Origin: Blastocladiella emersonii ATCC 22665
Taxonomy: Eukaryota > Blastocladiomycota > Blastocladiomycetes > Blastocladiales > Blastocladiaceae
Length of the DNA stretch: 64,000 nucleotides
Reading direction: 5' to 3'
NCBI GenBank assembly: GCA_025594325.1
Contig: JANHCV010000001.1
Span: 5,078,961 to 5,142,960, forward strand
A program made the translations under genes and the position numbers. The notes below the pieces were generated by a model. That model was not told where the DNA came from. It saw only the letters and a program-made list of their open reading frames with translations, and ran no database searches. Positions 31,644 through 43,297 of this stretch are shown piece after piece. Position 1 is the first letter of the stretch. Each line of letters opens with the position of its first letter.

Positions 31644-33404
31644 TTAGGCCTGGTCGCACAGCTTGGTGACCTTGCCCATGGCGATGGTGACGGACTCGCA
31701 GCGGAGCGTGAACCGGCCGAGCTGCGGGTTGTTCTTGAACGTGTCGAGGACGACGGGGCGCGAGCACGCGAGCCGGGCAATGCACATGGACCCCTTCTTG
31801 ACAAACTGCGGCGGCTTCTTGGTGCGCTTGCCCGTCTTCTTGTCGACCGTGTGCAGCAGGCAGTCGAGCACCACGTCCTCGATGGCGTTGTGGATGTGCA
31901 GCACCGCCTCGTACCCGGCCGCGATGATGGTCTTGGACTCGAGGATCAGCAGCTGCGCCTCGAACGTGGTCACCGCCGTCACGGGCTTGGCCGCCGAGCA
32001 GAGGACGGCGCCGTTGACAATGTCCTCCTCTTCGATGCCCTTGAGCTTGACGTTGACGTTGTCGCCGGCCTGCGCGGCCGTCACCTCGTCCTCGTCGATC
32101 ATGACGGTGAGCACCTCGCCCTTGATGTTGTTGGGGACGACCATGACCTGCTGGCCCTTCATGATGCGGCCGGCCTCGAGCTTGCCCATGACGATGGTGC
32201 CCATGTCCTTGAACTTCTCCGAGATGGGCATGAGCAGGGGCTGGTGCGCGAGCTTGTGGTCGACGGGGATGTTGTCGAGCACCTCGAGGAGCGACGGCCC
32301 GTTGTAGTACGGGCACAGCTTGGGGTCGACGCGGTCCTTGAGGTTGGCGCCCGAGTAGCCCGACACGGGGAGGAACTCGAGGTCCGTCTTGGGGTTGTAG
32401 CCGCACGACTTGAGGTAGGGCAGGAGCTTGGACTTGCACTCGTCGTACCGCTCCTTGGACCACGCGACGGTCGGGTCGTCCATCTTGTTGATGACGACAA
32501 TGAGCTTCTTGACACCGGTCGTCTTGACGAGCATGGCGTGCTCGCGGGTCTGGCCGCCGCGCTCAAAGCCCGTCTCGAACTCGCCGCGGCGGGCCGAGAT
32601 GACGAGGACCGCGACATCGGCCTGCGACGCGCCGCCGATCATGTTGGGCACGTAGTTCTTGTGGCCGGGGGCGTCGAGGATCGTGTACTTGCGCGAGTCG
32701 GTCTCGAAGTGGGCGCGGCCGACCTCGACCGTCTTGCCCTTGGCGCGCTCCTCCTTGTTGGTGTCGAGCGCCCACGACAGGTACCACGACTCGCGGCCCG
32801 CCTCCTTGGCCTCCTTCTCGTACTTTTCCATGGTGCGCTTGTCGACCATGCCCGTCAGGAACAGAATGTGCCCGCCCATGGTCGACTTGCCCGCATCGAC
32901 GTGCCCAATGAACACGATGTTGAGGTGCTCCTTCTGCGACTGGAAGAACTCGTCGGCCAGCGCCTGCTCCTCGGCCGACAGCTCGACGACGGGCGCGGGC
33001 GACGCCGCGGGGGCCGGGGCAGCGGCGGCAGCGGCGGCCTTGGGCTCAGCCTCTACACGCAGATCACGCACGCGGTGTGAGACCACGCGATTCTCCTCGT
33101 AGTGGGAGAAACTAAGCGTACTCTTGGCGGGCGAAGCCTTGGGCTCAGCGGGCGCCGGGGTCGCGGCCTTGGGCGCCGGGCTGGGCACCTTGGCGGGGAC
33201 CGCGACGGGCGCGGGGGCGGGGGCGGCAGCGACGACGGGTGTGGGCGCGACGACGACGGGGGCCGGAGCAGCGGCAGCAGCAGCCGGGGCCGGGGCGGCA
33301 GCGGCAGCGGGAGCAGCGGGCTGCTTCATCCACGACGGGACAAAGGCGGCAGCGCCGACGTTGGGCACGAACGACGGCGCGCTGGCGTTGAGCTTCTTGG
33401 ACAT
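31644..33404 (-). CDS. SUP35: Translation termination factor eRF3 (Sup35 type)
   Basis: eRF3 is the GTPase that drives eRF1-dependent peptide release. A PAM2 motif (LNASAPSFVPN, residues 5-15) for poly(A)-binding protein opens the protein. An Ala/Pro-rich linker follows, without the Gln/Asn prion-like repeats of yeast Sup35. The GTPase motifs are GHVDAGKST, DAPGHKNYVPNMIGG and NKMDD; the eRF3-specific SWYLSWALDTNKEERAKGKT separates it from Hbs1 and EF-1A. The two beta-barrel domains are complete. I infer a 69-nt in-frame intron at 33053-33121 (GTACGC...GTAG) inside the linker, giving exons 33404-33122 and 33052-31644 and 563 aa. A 5' UTR intron (GTGAGT near 33515 to CAG near 33430) is also possible. 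Confidence 0.94.
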   Translation of the reverse strand: MSKKLNASAPSFVPNVGAAAFVPSWMKQPAAPAAAAAPAPAAAAAAPAPVVVAPTPVVAAAPAPAPVAVPAKVPSPAPKAATPAPAEPKASPAKSTLSFSHYEENRVVSHRVRDLRVEAEPKAAAAAAAPAPAASPAPVVELSAEEQALADEFFQSQKEHLNIVFIGHVDAGKSTMGGHILFLTGMVDKRTMEKYEKEAKEAGRESWYLSWALDTNKEERAKGKTVEVGRAHFETDSRKYTILDAPGHKNYVPNMIGGASQADVAVLVISARRGEFETGFERGGQTREHAMLVKTTGVKKLIVVINKMDDPTVAWSKERYDECKSKLLPYLKSCGYNPKTDLEFLPVSGYSGANLKDRVDPKLCPYYNGPSLLEVLDNIPVDHKLAHQPLLMPISEKFKDMGTIVMGKLEAGRIMKGQQVMVVPNNIKGEVLTVMIDEDEVTAAQAGDNVNVKLKGIEEEDIVNGAVLCSAAKPVTAVTTFEAQLLILESKTIIAAGYEAVLHIHNAIEDVVLDCLLHTVDKKTGKRTKKPPQFVKKGSMCIARLACSRPVVLDTFKNNPQLGRFTLRCESVTIAMGKVTKLCDQA

Positions 33405-33808
33405 GATGGAGGGGCAGCGTTCAAAGCGGCTGGTTGGATCGGATCGGATCGCGAGCAGCGCGGAGGTCAGCGACGGCGACTTGGTGCGTTCGTTGCGTAG
33501 TGTTGCGAGCACTCACCTCGGTCCGTCGATGCGTTTTTGATGCGTGGTCGTCGTCGTCGTTGGCGGCGCGGGCTGGCGGGCATGAACGAGTCGCTAAAGA
33601 AAGCGCAGACGCACGGCCAAGTCGATGCGCCTCTGCGTCACCTGCCGTCGCGTGACCCACCTCCACGTCGCCGCTCCGCCTTTCGCGCCGCGCCGTTCTT
33701 CCTCCCTCCCTCCCTCCCTCCCTCCCTCTCCTTGGTAACCTCACGACTCCATGCATCTGACGACCACGCCAGCGTAACACCGCGTGCAACCAACCCGATC
33801 CCAAAAAA
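33405..33808. promoter_or_regulatory. Divergent promoter of eRF3 and a small membrane protein gene; CTCC microsatellite
   Basis: A (CTCC)n tract of about 30 bases lies at 33700-33729, less than 110 bp before the plus-strand gene at 33809. TTGATGCGT at 33537-33545 is a short match to the motif shared by other promoters here. Confidence 0.5.
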
Positions 33809-34231
33809 ATGTCGACGATCCGCCAGTTCGCCCTCGGCACGGTCGGCGGGCTCCTCCTGACCACGAGCGCGTACAACTTTTCGCGCACGTCCATGGAAGC
33901 CGACTTTGACTACCTCAAGCGCAAGATCGACGGCATGTCCGAGCAGCTGCGCATCGCCGCGCGCGCCGGGTCGCCTGCTGCAGGCGCGGGTCACCAGCGC
34001 GCGAGCGCGTTCAGTCTCCAGGAGGTCCGCCTGCTGTCTATCCCTCGCTGTTTGTGCGGCTAGTGGACTCATGGAACCCCGGAAATGTAGCTCGAGTACC
34101 ACTCGCGCGTGCAGGAAGAGTACTCGTCGCTGCGCAGCGGCGTGCCCAAGCCCAACGTGCTCACGTCGTTTGCCGACGCGTGGAACCGCATGATTGTCGG
34201 CACGGGGCAGTCCGTGACGGGCCGCTACTGA
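33809..34231 (+). CDS. Small single-pass membrane protein, possibly MICOS Mic12/QIL1-like
   Basis: Exons 33809-34024 and 34091-34231 join in phase to 118 aa; the 66-nt intron has donor GTCCGC, a variant also used in ICP55. The N-terminus (MSTIRQFALGTVGGLLLTTS) is a short amphipathic start with a TM-like span. A helical region (DFDYLKRKIDGMSEQLRIAA) follows, and the C-terminus contains SFADAWNRMIVG. Size and layout recall the small inner-membrane MICOS subunits Mic12/Aim5 and QIL1, but similarity is weak and I cannot confirm it by eye. Confidence 0.55.
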
Positions 34232-34386
34232 GCGGGCGGGTTGTGGGTGCTAATTTACTAAGTTTTTGGGGTACTCTCGCGCGCGCGATCTCACTCTCTC
34301 AGTCCCAATCAGCAACGCGACGTGGACGGGAACAAAACTAGGATGTACTAGGTGCTGTGCTATACCTCGAACCGCGACGACCCGCG

Positions 34387-36157
34387 CTACATGATGAGCG
34401 CCTCGATATCGGCAATCGACTTGGGCGCCAGCGCCGTGAGGACGTGCGGCCCTGTTGGCGTGACGTGCACGTCGTCCTCGATGCGGATCCCGATCCCGTG
34501 GAACCGCGCGGGCCACCGCGGGTTCGGCGACACGTACACTCCGGGCTCTACACCACCGGTTGTTAGTGAGCTGAACCGCCACACATGCGATATCCCACAT
34601 ACCGATCGTGATCACGTTGCCCGGCTGCAGCGGCTGCGCGCGGGACACGCTGGGCGTGTCGTGCACGTCGGCGCCGAGGTAGTGGCCGAGGTGGTGGTAG
34701 TAGAGCTCGCGCGACACGATCTGGTTGTTGACGTCGAACCCGAGCGACTTGAGCTCGGCCGTCATGAGCGAAATCAACCGGTAGTGCAGGTCGTCGAGCG
34801 ATACGGCCGTCGAGATCATCTACGCGCGCACACAGGCGTGTGAGCAATCGCCGTTGGTCCGTCCGCGAGAACTGCGTACCGAAATGATCTGCTCCTGAAC
34901 ATTCAGCACGGCCTGGTACAGCTCGCGCTGCGGGTCGGTAAACTTCCTCGCGACGGGGAAGGTGCGGGAGATATCGCTCGCGTACCCCGCGTACTGGCAC
35001 CCGGCGTCCACCAGGACCAGCCCGTTATGCGGCAGCGGCATGTCGTTGTTGACGTAGTGCAGAATACACGCGTTGCTCCCGCCCGCAACGACGGGGACGT
35101 ACGCGTGGCCCTTCGCGCCGCGCTGCTTGAACTGCCACTCGAGGTACGCCGCCATGGTGTGCTCGAGGTGCAGCGTGTGCGACCGCGCCATGGTGTCGGC
35201 GAAGGACGCGCCCGAAATGGCGCCCGCGCGCGCCATGACTGCGATCTCGGCAGACGACTTGACGGCGCGCATCGCCTGCACCAGCGGCGACAGGGCGCGC
35301 GTTGGGGCGGCGGGCTGGGTCCCGCCGCTCGTCAGCGCGGTCCGCCACCACGACGCGCTGGCCGCGCCGCCTCGCGTGCCAAGGTCCGTCGAACTCGCGT
35401 GCGACGGATGCAGCTGGTGCGAGAGCAGCGACGTCGGCGGGTCAATGTACAGGACAGCGCCGCTTCCACTCCGCGCGGCGACATCGGCCTGCAGCTGGCG
35501 GAAGTAGCCGCGGAACGCCGTGTTGGGCAGCGCCGTGTCGGCGCCGAACACGGTGCGCGCGGCCTCGACGCCCGTCGCGGGGCCCGACCACCGGACCTCG
35601 TGCGCCGGGCGGTCCTCGACGAACAGCGTCCACCGGTACCCCTTTTGCTCGCGCGGGTCCTTTTCTACGCGTTGGCCGGAGGTTAGCGGTACTGTGAGAG
35701 GGCGCGGGTGGGCATGGGGCGCGGACCGAAGACGGCTACACAGTCCGGCTCGTCGAGACCCGTCATGTAGAAGAAATCCGTGTTCTGCTGAAACTGGTTG
35801 CTACACTCTCAGCGAACAATGAGCTGCAGGTCCAACTACAGCAGGTATCTCACACGCGTACAAGATCTTTTGCGTCGCGAACGTCGTCGGGTTCCCGACG
35901 AGCACGGCGGCGGACCCGCTGGGCAGCTGCGCCATGAGCCGCTCGCGGCGCGCCGCGTACTCGGCGGCGGTGATGCCCGGCGTCAGCTCGGCCAGGCTGC
36001 CGAACAGGTGCCCGTGCGTGTGCGCCAGCGGCTGCGTCGCGCGATCCAGCTCGGCGTAGCCGCGGCGAGCAGACCTCAACAGGCGAGACGCCGTGGGCGC
36101 GGCGCGCGTGGCCGACACGGCCAGGGACCGCGCGGCGAGGCGGCTGAAGCGATGCAT
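34387..36157 (-). CDS. ICP55: Mitochondrial Xaa-Pro aminopeptidase (ICP55/XPNPEP3)
   Basis: This M24 peptidase trims one residue from imported mitochondrial proteins after the processing peptidase. Five exons (36157-35862, 35800-35727, 35664-34880, 34819-34603, 34547-34387) give 510 aa. The N-terminus is Arg-rich and amphipathic (MHRFSRLAARSLAVSATRAA), a matrix-targeting signal. The AMP_N domain contains PGITAAEYAARRERLM and NQFQQNTDFFYMTGLDEPD, which is only readable after splicing. The metal ligands are Asp (VDAGCQYAGY), Asp (ASDISRTFP), His (HHLGHYLGADVHD), Glu (VITIEPGVYV) and Glu (IRIEDDV). Donors include GTACGC, GTCCGC and GTATGT. It is divergent from the SLC66-like gene over 196 bp. 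Confidence 0.95.
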
Positions 36158-36353
36158 GAAGTTTACGTGAGGCAGGCGCCGCGTGCGTGATGGTCAGAGA
36201 CAGGGGTGACGAAGCGCAGCGGAAGAAGCTGAACGGCGACCCGTGGCCGGCGCCGCGCGTGGGCCAGCTTCTCCTCACCTCGCTCCCCGCGTCTGGTCCT
36301 CGCTCTCTCAACGACCCGCCCTCCCATGAAACTTGATTGACCCATACACGCCG

Positions 36354-37314
36354 ATGCCATTCCGAACTTACTCGCCCGTCGATGCCGGCATGGTGGTCCT
36401 GCCGGCGGCCGCGTACCTGGACCAGTACTGGAAGGTCATGTCGACCAAGTCGCTCGGCAACTTCAACCTCGGGACCAGCGGCCTGCTGATCGTGTGCAAC
36501 CTGCTGCGCATCGCGTACTGGGTGCCCAAGCAGTTCAGCACCGTGCTGCTGACGCAGAGCTGGCTGATGCTCGCGACCCAGCTGATGCTGCTCGAGGGCG
36601 CCGTCCGCATCCGCAACTGGCAGCAGAAGCACGACGCGGCTGCCGCGGCTGCGGCCAACCCCATGTCGCCCGGCGCGGTCATTGCGAAGCCGATCCGGTC
36701 GCCGCGCGTTTACTTTGCCAAGTACGCGGGCGAGAGAGAGCGGGCTGGAGCGAGGCGTCGCGGGACTGACATGTGCAACGCGTCTAGTTTCTGGAACTGG
36801 CCAACGTTCGGCCACTACCTCTTCTTCATCTTCATCCTCGTCGGGCTCCCGCTCCTTCTAATCCCCATCTGCTTCGACGTCGAGCCGTGGTTCTACGAGC
36901 CGCTCGGCGCGCTCGCTCTCGGGTACCCCTCTCCCCCCTCTACACCCCTCCAACGTCCCCAACTCACTCCCATACTCTAGCATCGAGGCCACGGTCCCGA
37001 TGCCGCAGGCCTACTCGAACTGGCGCAACAAGTCGGTCCAGGGCATATCTGCGGTCGTGATTCTGTCCTGGTTTGGAGGCGATCTTTTCAAGATTTTTTA
37101 CTACATCGCGAACGACGCGCCCGCCGCGTTCCTGGCCTGCGGCATCGTCCAGTTCACCGTCGACCTCGTCATCTGCGGCCAGATCGTCACCTACACCAAG
37201 TACCAGCGTGTCGCGGGCAAGGACTCGGCGACGGTCGCGCCCACGGCAGTGGCGGCGCCGGCGAGTCCCAAGTCGCCCGAGTTGGTCCCGCTCGCGAACA
37301 TGGCGTCGCTGTAG
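36354..37314 (+). CDS. SLC66A2: PQ-loop membrane protein, SLC66A2/ANY1 family
   Basis: Exons 36354-36721, 36788-36922 and 36981-37314 give 278 aa. The first intron is 66 nt and would read through in frame, but it has donor GTACGC, a CTGAC branch and acceptor TAG. Removing it leaves FANFWNWPTFGHYLFF. The first repeat, YLDQYWKVMSTKSLGNFN then LLRIAYWVPKQF, matches SLC66A2 (PQLC1). The second repeat has PMPQAYSNWRNKSVQGIS, the classic PQ loop. About seven TM spans are expected. Family members act at endosome/Golgi membranes and yeast Any1 affects phospholipid asymmetry; the transported substrate is not settled. Confidence 0.88.
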
Positions 37315-37399
37315 TCCAGGGAGCGTGTGTATACAACAGTCGTGTTTTGTTGCGCAATGTAAGCAAACTGTATTCATCTCACACCCCATCGTGTCCGCA

Positions 37400-40140
37400 T
37401 CAATCCGTCTCCATCGCATCCCCGCCCGCCGCGGCGCCGGCTCCCGCACCGGCACCCGCGAACTCGACCCCAGCACCGAGCCGGCGCACCATGTTGGTCC
37501 GCTTATCGTAGTGGAGGAACCCGTCGTTAGCGAGCTCGTTCACCACCGCGTCGAGCTCTTCGCAGGACACGGTGGCGGCAGACTGCTTCTTGATCTCGGC
37601 GAGGAGGACGGGGAACGGGGTCTTGTTGGACTCGCGGTTGGCGAGCCACGCGCGGACCGCGGCCTTGAGCTGCTGGAGCGCCTGGAGCTGGAGCTTGGAG
37701 CTGCCGGTGGCGAGGAGGTCGAGGTCAATGCGGCCCGTCTTGGGGTCCGTGGCGCCCTGCTTGATGGCCTCGCGGAGGAGGCGCGCGGCCTCGTTGACGT
37801 CGTCGATATCGACGATATCCGACAGGCGCATCTTGGCGTGGGCCTCGGCGAGGCGGATCATGGACTCGAGCTGGCGCGTCGTGGCGGTGACGGTGCGCGT
37901 GGACCCGGTGCCGTGCGCGGACCCGAGCGAGCGCATCTCGACGTAGACGCGGACAAGCTCGTTGGCGGCCTCGTCCGTGAGGTGCGGCTGCCCGTGCATC
38001 TTCTTGGCGTACGAAATGTACTTGGTGAGCAGCTTGGGCGGGCAGTAGTCGACGGACGCGTCGATCCCGCCCGTCGCGTTCTCGGGGCGGTCCTCCATGT
38101 ACAGGCTGACGAGGTGGCGCGCGAGGCGGCGGTCGTACGCCTCGTCGGGGAGGTCGAGGATCACGAACAGCAGGTCGAACCGCGACAGCAGCGAGGGGAC
38201 CAGGTTGATGTTCTCGACGAGCGACAGACCCAAATCGAACTTGGACTTGATCGGGTTGGCCGACGCCAGGATCGACGTGCGCGCGTTGAGCGTGGTGATG
38301 ATCCCGGCCTTGGCGATCGAGATGGTCTGCTGCTCCATGACCTCGTGCAAGATGGCGCGCGTCGAGTCCGACATCTTGTCAAACTCGTCGATGCAGCACA
38401 CGCCGCCGTCCGACAGCACGAGCGCGCCCGACTCGAGGACCAGCGCGTTGGTGTCCGGGTCGCGCACGACCGACGCCGTGAGACCGACCGCGCTGCTGCC
38501 CTTGCCCGACGTGTAGATGCCGCGCGGGCTGATCTTGTGCACGTACTGCAGCAGCTGCGACTTGGCGACACCGGGGTCGCCGACCAGGAGCACGTTGATG
38601 TCGCCGCGGTACCGCGCGTTGCCCGCGGTCTTGTGGTGCCCGCCGAACAGCTGCAGCAGGACGCCGCGCTTGGCGTCGTCCATCTCGTAAATCGACGGCG
38701 CAATCGACCGCGCCAGGTACGCGTACGCGTCGGGCCGCTGGCTGATGGCGATGATCTCGGCAATGTCGCGGTCCGTAATGTGCGTGTCGCCCTCGTCGTT
38801 GGCGGTGGCGCGCGGCGGGAGGAACTCGTTGGTCTCGACGGCCGACTCGTCCTTGGCGATGCGGTTCGGGTCGACGAGGCGGAAGTGGACCACGTCGATG
38901 AAGGTGCGGAACACGGGCTGGATGGTGCGCATGCGCGAGTTGATGCGCACGGGGACCGACCGGTACACGCCCGTGACGGCGATGCGGTCGCCGGGCTTGA
39001 CGGCGTCGACCAGGTCGTTGTAGATGTTGAGCGTGACCGTGTAGGGCGTCTGGCCGTCCGGGATCATGTCGGGGGTCTCCTGCAGCTTGGCGACCTGCTT
39101 GCTGCCAAACTGGCACCGGTTGTGGTAGAGCTGCATGGTGTTGAGGGCGTTGCACTCGGCGTTCGGGCACCGCGCGGGCTCCTCGAGGCGGCCGCGCTCG
39201 ATCTCGACCTCGGCCGTCTCGTCGCACACGAGGCACTTGAAGAAGCCGACGAGCGGTTCGGGGATGACGGGGGTGGACCGGATGAGCAGACCCTTGATGG
39301 TGACGAGGCGGTCAATGTCGCACGGGTTGAGCTCGCGCAGGTTGATGGACTCTTGGAGGTTGAAGGGGTGGACGGTCAGGAGGGCGACCTGGGCCGCGTC
39401 CTCGGGCACGCCCGTGATCTCGCAGTAGAGGTCGGTGACGGCGTTGCCCATGAGGCCGAGCATCTCGTGCGGGTACTTGATGAGCTGGTCGTACAGCTTG
39501 CGCGCGGGCGTGTAGGCGAGCAGGTGCGTGCAGTCGAGGTTCATGGCCGTGGCGTCGGACGCGTGCATCAGCCGCAGGTGCTCCGGGTAGTAGGGGTCGA
39601 GGTCCGACTCGACGAGGCTGAGCGCGTCGTTGTTGATCTCGGACACGTCCACGCCCAGGTCGCGCGCCAGCGCCGCCTTGAGCGAGTGCATGTGGCAGTA
39701 CGACACCAGAAAGTCGCGGAACATGGCCATGCTCTCGGCAATGTTCACCCGCGTGCCCCAGATGAACCGGCCCGTCTCGGCCGGGTCGACGATCGGTGCA
39801 CCGTCCTCGCCCATCTCCGCGGGCGGCGGCGGCGGCGCGTCGCCGAGTGGGCCGCGGGCCCATGCGCGGAGCGCCTCGCGGGAGCTATACACAAGGCGGT
39901 CGGTTAGGCGTCGCAACGCGCAAATGTCGTATATAAGGCGTACACGGTGCGCTGGGTCCCACGACGACCGGGCGACCGCGATCCGAGGTTCGACCAGTGC
40001 GCCTGCGACGAGCCGAGCGACGACGACGGGAACGCGTGCAGCGGGGTCTGCGAGCCGCGCGGCGACGCCGGCAGCCCGCTCGACCGCGGCTCCGGGTCCG
40101 GGTCCGACCACGATGGCAGGCGGATCGGGGAGGATGACAT
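37400..40140 (-). CDS. MCM4: MCM4 subunit of the replicative helicase
   Basis: MCM4 is one of six subunits of the MCM2-7 ring that unwinds DNA at forks. Exons 40140-39944 and 39884-37400 (59-nt GTACGC...ATAG intron, CTAAC branch) give 893 aa. The Ser/Pro-rich N-terminus has many SP/SS sites suited to DDK/CDK. FIWGTRVNIAESMAMFRDFL is typical of MCM4. The zinc finger is CLVC...CPNAEC. Walker A is GDPGVAKSQLLQYV, Walker B CIDEFDKM and the arginine finger LLSRFDLLFVILD. A winged helix and a Gly/Ala tail end the protein. It is divergent from oligopeptidase B over 258 bp; that promoter contains TTGATGCGTAGCAGA (40165-40179), identical to 3526-3540 in the POL1 promoter. Confidence 0.96.
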
Positions 40141-40398
40141 GGCTATTTCGTCCGTGTGCAAGGCTTGATGCGTAGCAGATTCGTGACGGGTGCGTGGGGA
40201 AGAGAGAGGGGCGACGGAGAGCGAGCGAGACGGCCGACGCGAACCGCTCCTGTGAGATCCGGCCGTCACCTGATGCGCGCGCCACGCCCGTCGCCGCACC
40301 GATCGACGCGCCTGCCCAACTTCAACGTTCCTCCCCTCCTCACCCCCGCTCACCTCTCATCGCAGCCCGCATGGAGGGCACATGAAGCAAGACAGCAC

Positions 40399-43297
40399 AT
40401 GAAACTCTCCGCTGCCGCCGCTGCCCGCGCCCTGACCCGCTCCGCGCACCGCTCGCTGATTGCTGCCGCACCGAGCGCGGGACCCCGCCGCGCGACCTTC
40501 TTCTCGGTGGCCCGCATGAGCACGCCCGTCCCGCCGGCCCTCAACCCTGCGACCGAGCCGCTGCCGTGGGGCGACGCGCGCACCGACCCGCTGCAGTACC
40601 TGCGCAACGACGACAAGGTGCTCTCGCGCTCGCGCTGGGCCGCTACCTCGGTGTCATCAGCTCACCCTCTCGACTTTGGCGTGCTAGACTCTCAACGATT
40701 ACCTCGCTGCTGAGAATAAGTGAGTCCCGTGATCATGCTGCTCGTGCTCACGGATCGTGTCTGACCTCCATCGCTCGCCGTCCAGTGCAGCCGAGGCCTA
40801 CTACAAGAGGAACCGCGGCCTGCTCAAGCCGTTCCGGAGGGTACGCGTGCTCGATCGCTCGCTCCGCGCGTTTCTCGGACTGACACGGTCGCGACCAACT
40901 AGGACCTCGAATCGTTTCTCCGCGTCGAGAAGATCGCGCCTAGCGTCCCCGACCTCGTCGACGGGTGGCAGTACTGGAACGAGACCACGCACGAGGGCAT
41001 CCAGTACTGGCGCCGGCACTCGGACGCACAGCCGACGCGCTCGTACGGCGCTGCGTCCGACCGCGAGCTCGTCCTCGACACCTCGGTCATCCCGGGCTCC
41101 ATCAAGAAGCTCGGCCTGAGCCCGTCGCACGGCCTCATCGGCTACCTCGTCGAGCAGCCCGGCGCCGAGTTTGGCACCCTGCACTTCCGCCGCCTCCACG
41201 CACCGTGCGACTCGGCCGAGTTTGACGTGGTCCCCGTCGGCGCCACCGCAGCGCTCAACGGGCTCCGCGCCTTCAGCTTCGAGTTTGTCTCCGACTCGAT
41301 TATCGTCTACACGGTGTGCAACGACCAGCTGCGCCCCGACCGCGTCTTTGTCGGAGACTGGCGCCAGCCCGCCAATACCCACACGCTGCTGCTCGAGGAC
41401 GATCTCGGGTTCATTGATCTCGGCAAGACCAAGGACAAGGTACGCTTGGCGACGATTAGACGCGTACAGCACCCCATTCTGACCACGTTTCCCGCCCATA
41501 GCGCTTCGTCACGATCAACATCAACACGCTCGAGTCGTCCGAGGTCCACGTCTACCCCGTCGACGGGTCCGCGGCCACGCCGATCCTCGTCAGCGAGCTC
41601 GAGGACGGCGTCCAGTACTTTGTCGACCACCACGGCGACCAGTTCTTCATCCTCACCAACGCCGACGGCGCGCAGGACTTCAAGCTCGTCACCGCGCCCA
41701 CCGCCACCCCCGGCCGCGCCCACTGGTCCGACTTCCACGTGCCCGCGCCCGGCGACAAGATTGAGGACGTGGACCTGTTCGCCGAGCACGTCGTCCTGTA
41801 CATGAAGCGCCAGGGCGAGTCGGTCGTCGAGGTCATTGACACGACCGCCACCGACGCCGAGGAGGCCGCGGCGCGCCAGATGCCCGCAGTGCACCAGGTC
41901 CCGCTGCCCAAGGGAGGTGCCGCGGTCCCGGGCATCAACCTCGACTACCACGCCGACACGTTCCGCATGACGATCCAGCACCCGTTCGCGTACGACGCCA
42001 TCGTTGACTACAATATGAAGTCGCGCCGCGTCCTGCCGCGCCGGCTGCAGCCCGTTCCCGTGTCCGGTACGATCGCTTCTCGCACGCTCCTGTAGATCCG
42101 ACTCACTTCATTCGCGTCGTGTAGCCTTCAACGCGGCCAACTACGACGTGACACGCATCTGGGTGACGTCGCGCGACGAGTCGGCGCGGATCCCCGTCAC
42201 CCTCCTGCACCGCCGCGGCATGGAGCTTAACGGGAGCAACCCGGTCTCGCTGCGCGCGTACGGCGCTTACGGATTGTGCATCGACCCGACGCTGCGGCTC
42301 GACGTGCTCTCGCTCGTCAAGCGCGGGTGGATTGTCGCGATCGCGCACGTTCGGTACGCGGTTTCCGCTTGGATAGCATCGATCGAGCGGTTGGTTCTGA
42401 CTCCTGCTGTAGCGGAGGCTCGGAGATGGGCCGCGCGTGGTACTCGGACGGCAAGCTGGTCAACAAGCGCAACTCGTTCTACGACGTGATCGACGTCGCC
42501 GAGCACCTGTGCACCATCGGCATGTCGCGGCCCGAGCTCATGACCGCGACCGGGTTCTCGGCGGGCGGGCTCACCATTGGTACGTCCGATCGGCTCGGAT
42601 ATTCAAGAAACGGTGACTGACGCGACACAACGAACAACGCGTAGCTGCGGCGGCCATGTACCGCCCCGACCTGTTCCGCGCCCTCGTCCTCCACTCGCCG
42701 TTCGTGGACGTGCTCGGCAGCATGATGGATGAGTCGCTCCCGCTTACGCAGGGCGAGTTTGCCGAGTGGTACGCTTCTTGCTGCTGGCGAAGCGGTTTAC
42801 CAAGCTCACTCGGCGCGCGTTTCTGTAGGGGCAACCCGCTCGCGTCCAAGGCGTACTACGACCTCATGTCCGACTACTCGCCGTACGACCAGGTCCTCCG
42901 CCACCTGGCCGCGACCAACCACCAGCCCGAGCCCGACTCCGAACCCACCACCACCACCACCTCGACCCTGACGCGTCTCCCGTCGCTCCTCGTCACCGCC
43001 GGCAAGCGTGACCAGCGCACGCCCGTGTGGCAGACGGCCAAGTTCGTCGCGCTGTACCGTCACCTTGCCGAGTCGATCGCGCGCAAACACAGCTCAAGCA
43101 CGTGCGAGGACGTGGTCTTCTCGATCAACGACGACGGCAGCCACTTTGGCGACGTGGACGCCGGCCAGGTCGGGCGTGTCGAGGAGATGGCGCGCGAGGT
43201 CACCTTCTTGAACCGCCAGGTCGAGGATAACTGGCGGTTCGGCGGACAGGGGCCCGCGGATCAGGGGTTTGTCGGACGGTTGATCTCAAAGTTGTAG
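40399..43297 (+). CDS. Oligopeptidase B (S9A prolyl oligopeptidase family)
   Basis: It cleaves short peptides after basic residues in this family. Nine exons: 40399-40617, 40688-40719 (only 32 nt), 40786-40840, 40903-41439, 41502-42066, 42125-42353, 42413-42579, 42645-42768, 42829-43297; 798 aa. After the microexon the N-terminus reads KTLNDYLAAENNAAEAYYKR, as in oligopeptidase B. A beta-propeller follows. The catalytic domain has RGGSEMGRAWYSDGKLVNKR, Ser595 in GFSAGG, Asp704 in AGKRDQRTPVW and His748 in DDGSHFGD. The first 40 residues are Ala/Arg-rich (MKLSAAAAARALTRSAHRSL) and could target mitochondria; the Met at residue 40 (MSTPVPP) is a possible cytosolic start. It has the most introns in the window. 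Confidence 0.94.

Noticed and set aside
31644..33404. Hbs1 instead of eRF3
   Set aside because: The PAM2 motif and SWYLSWALDTNKEERAKGKT are specific to eRF3.
33700..33729. CTCC tract as a telomere-like or mobile repeat
   Set aside because: It is a simple microsatellite inside a promoter.
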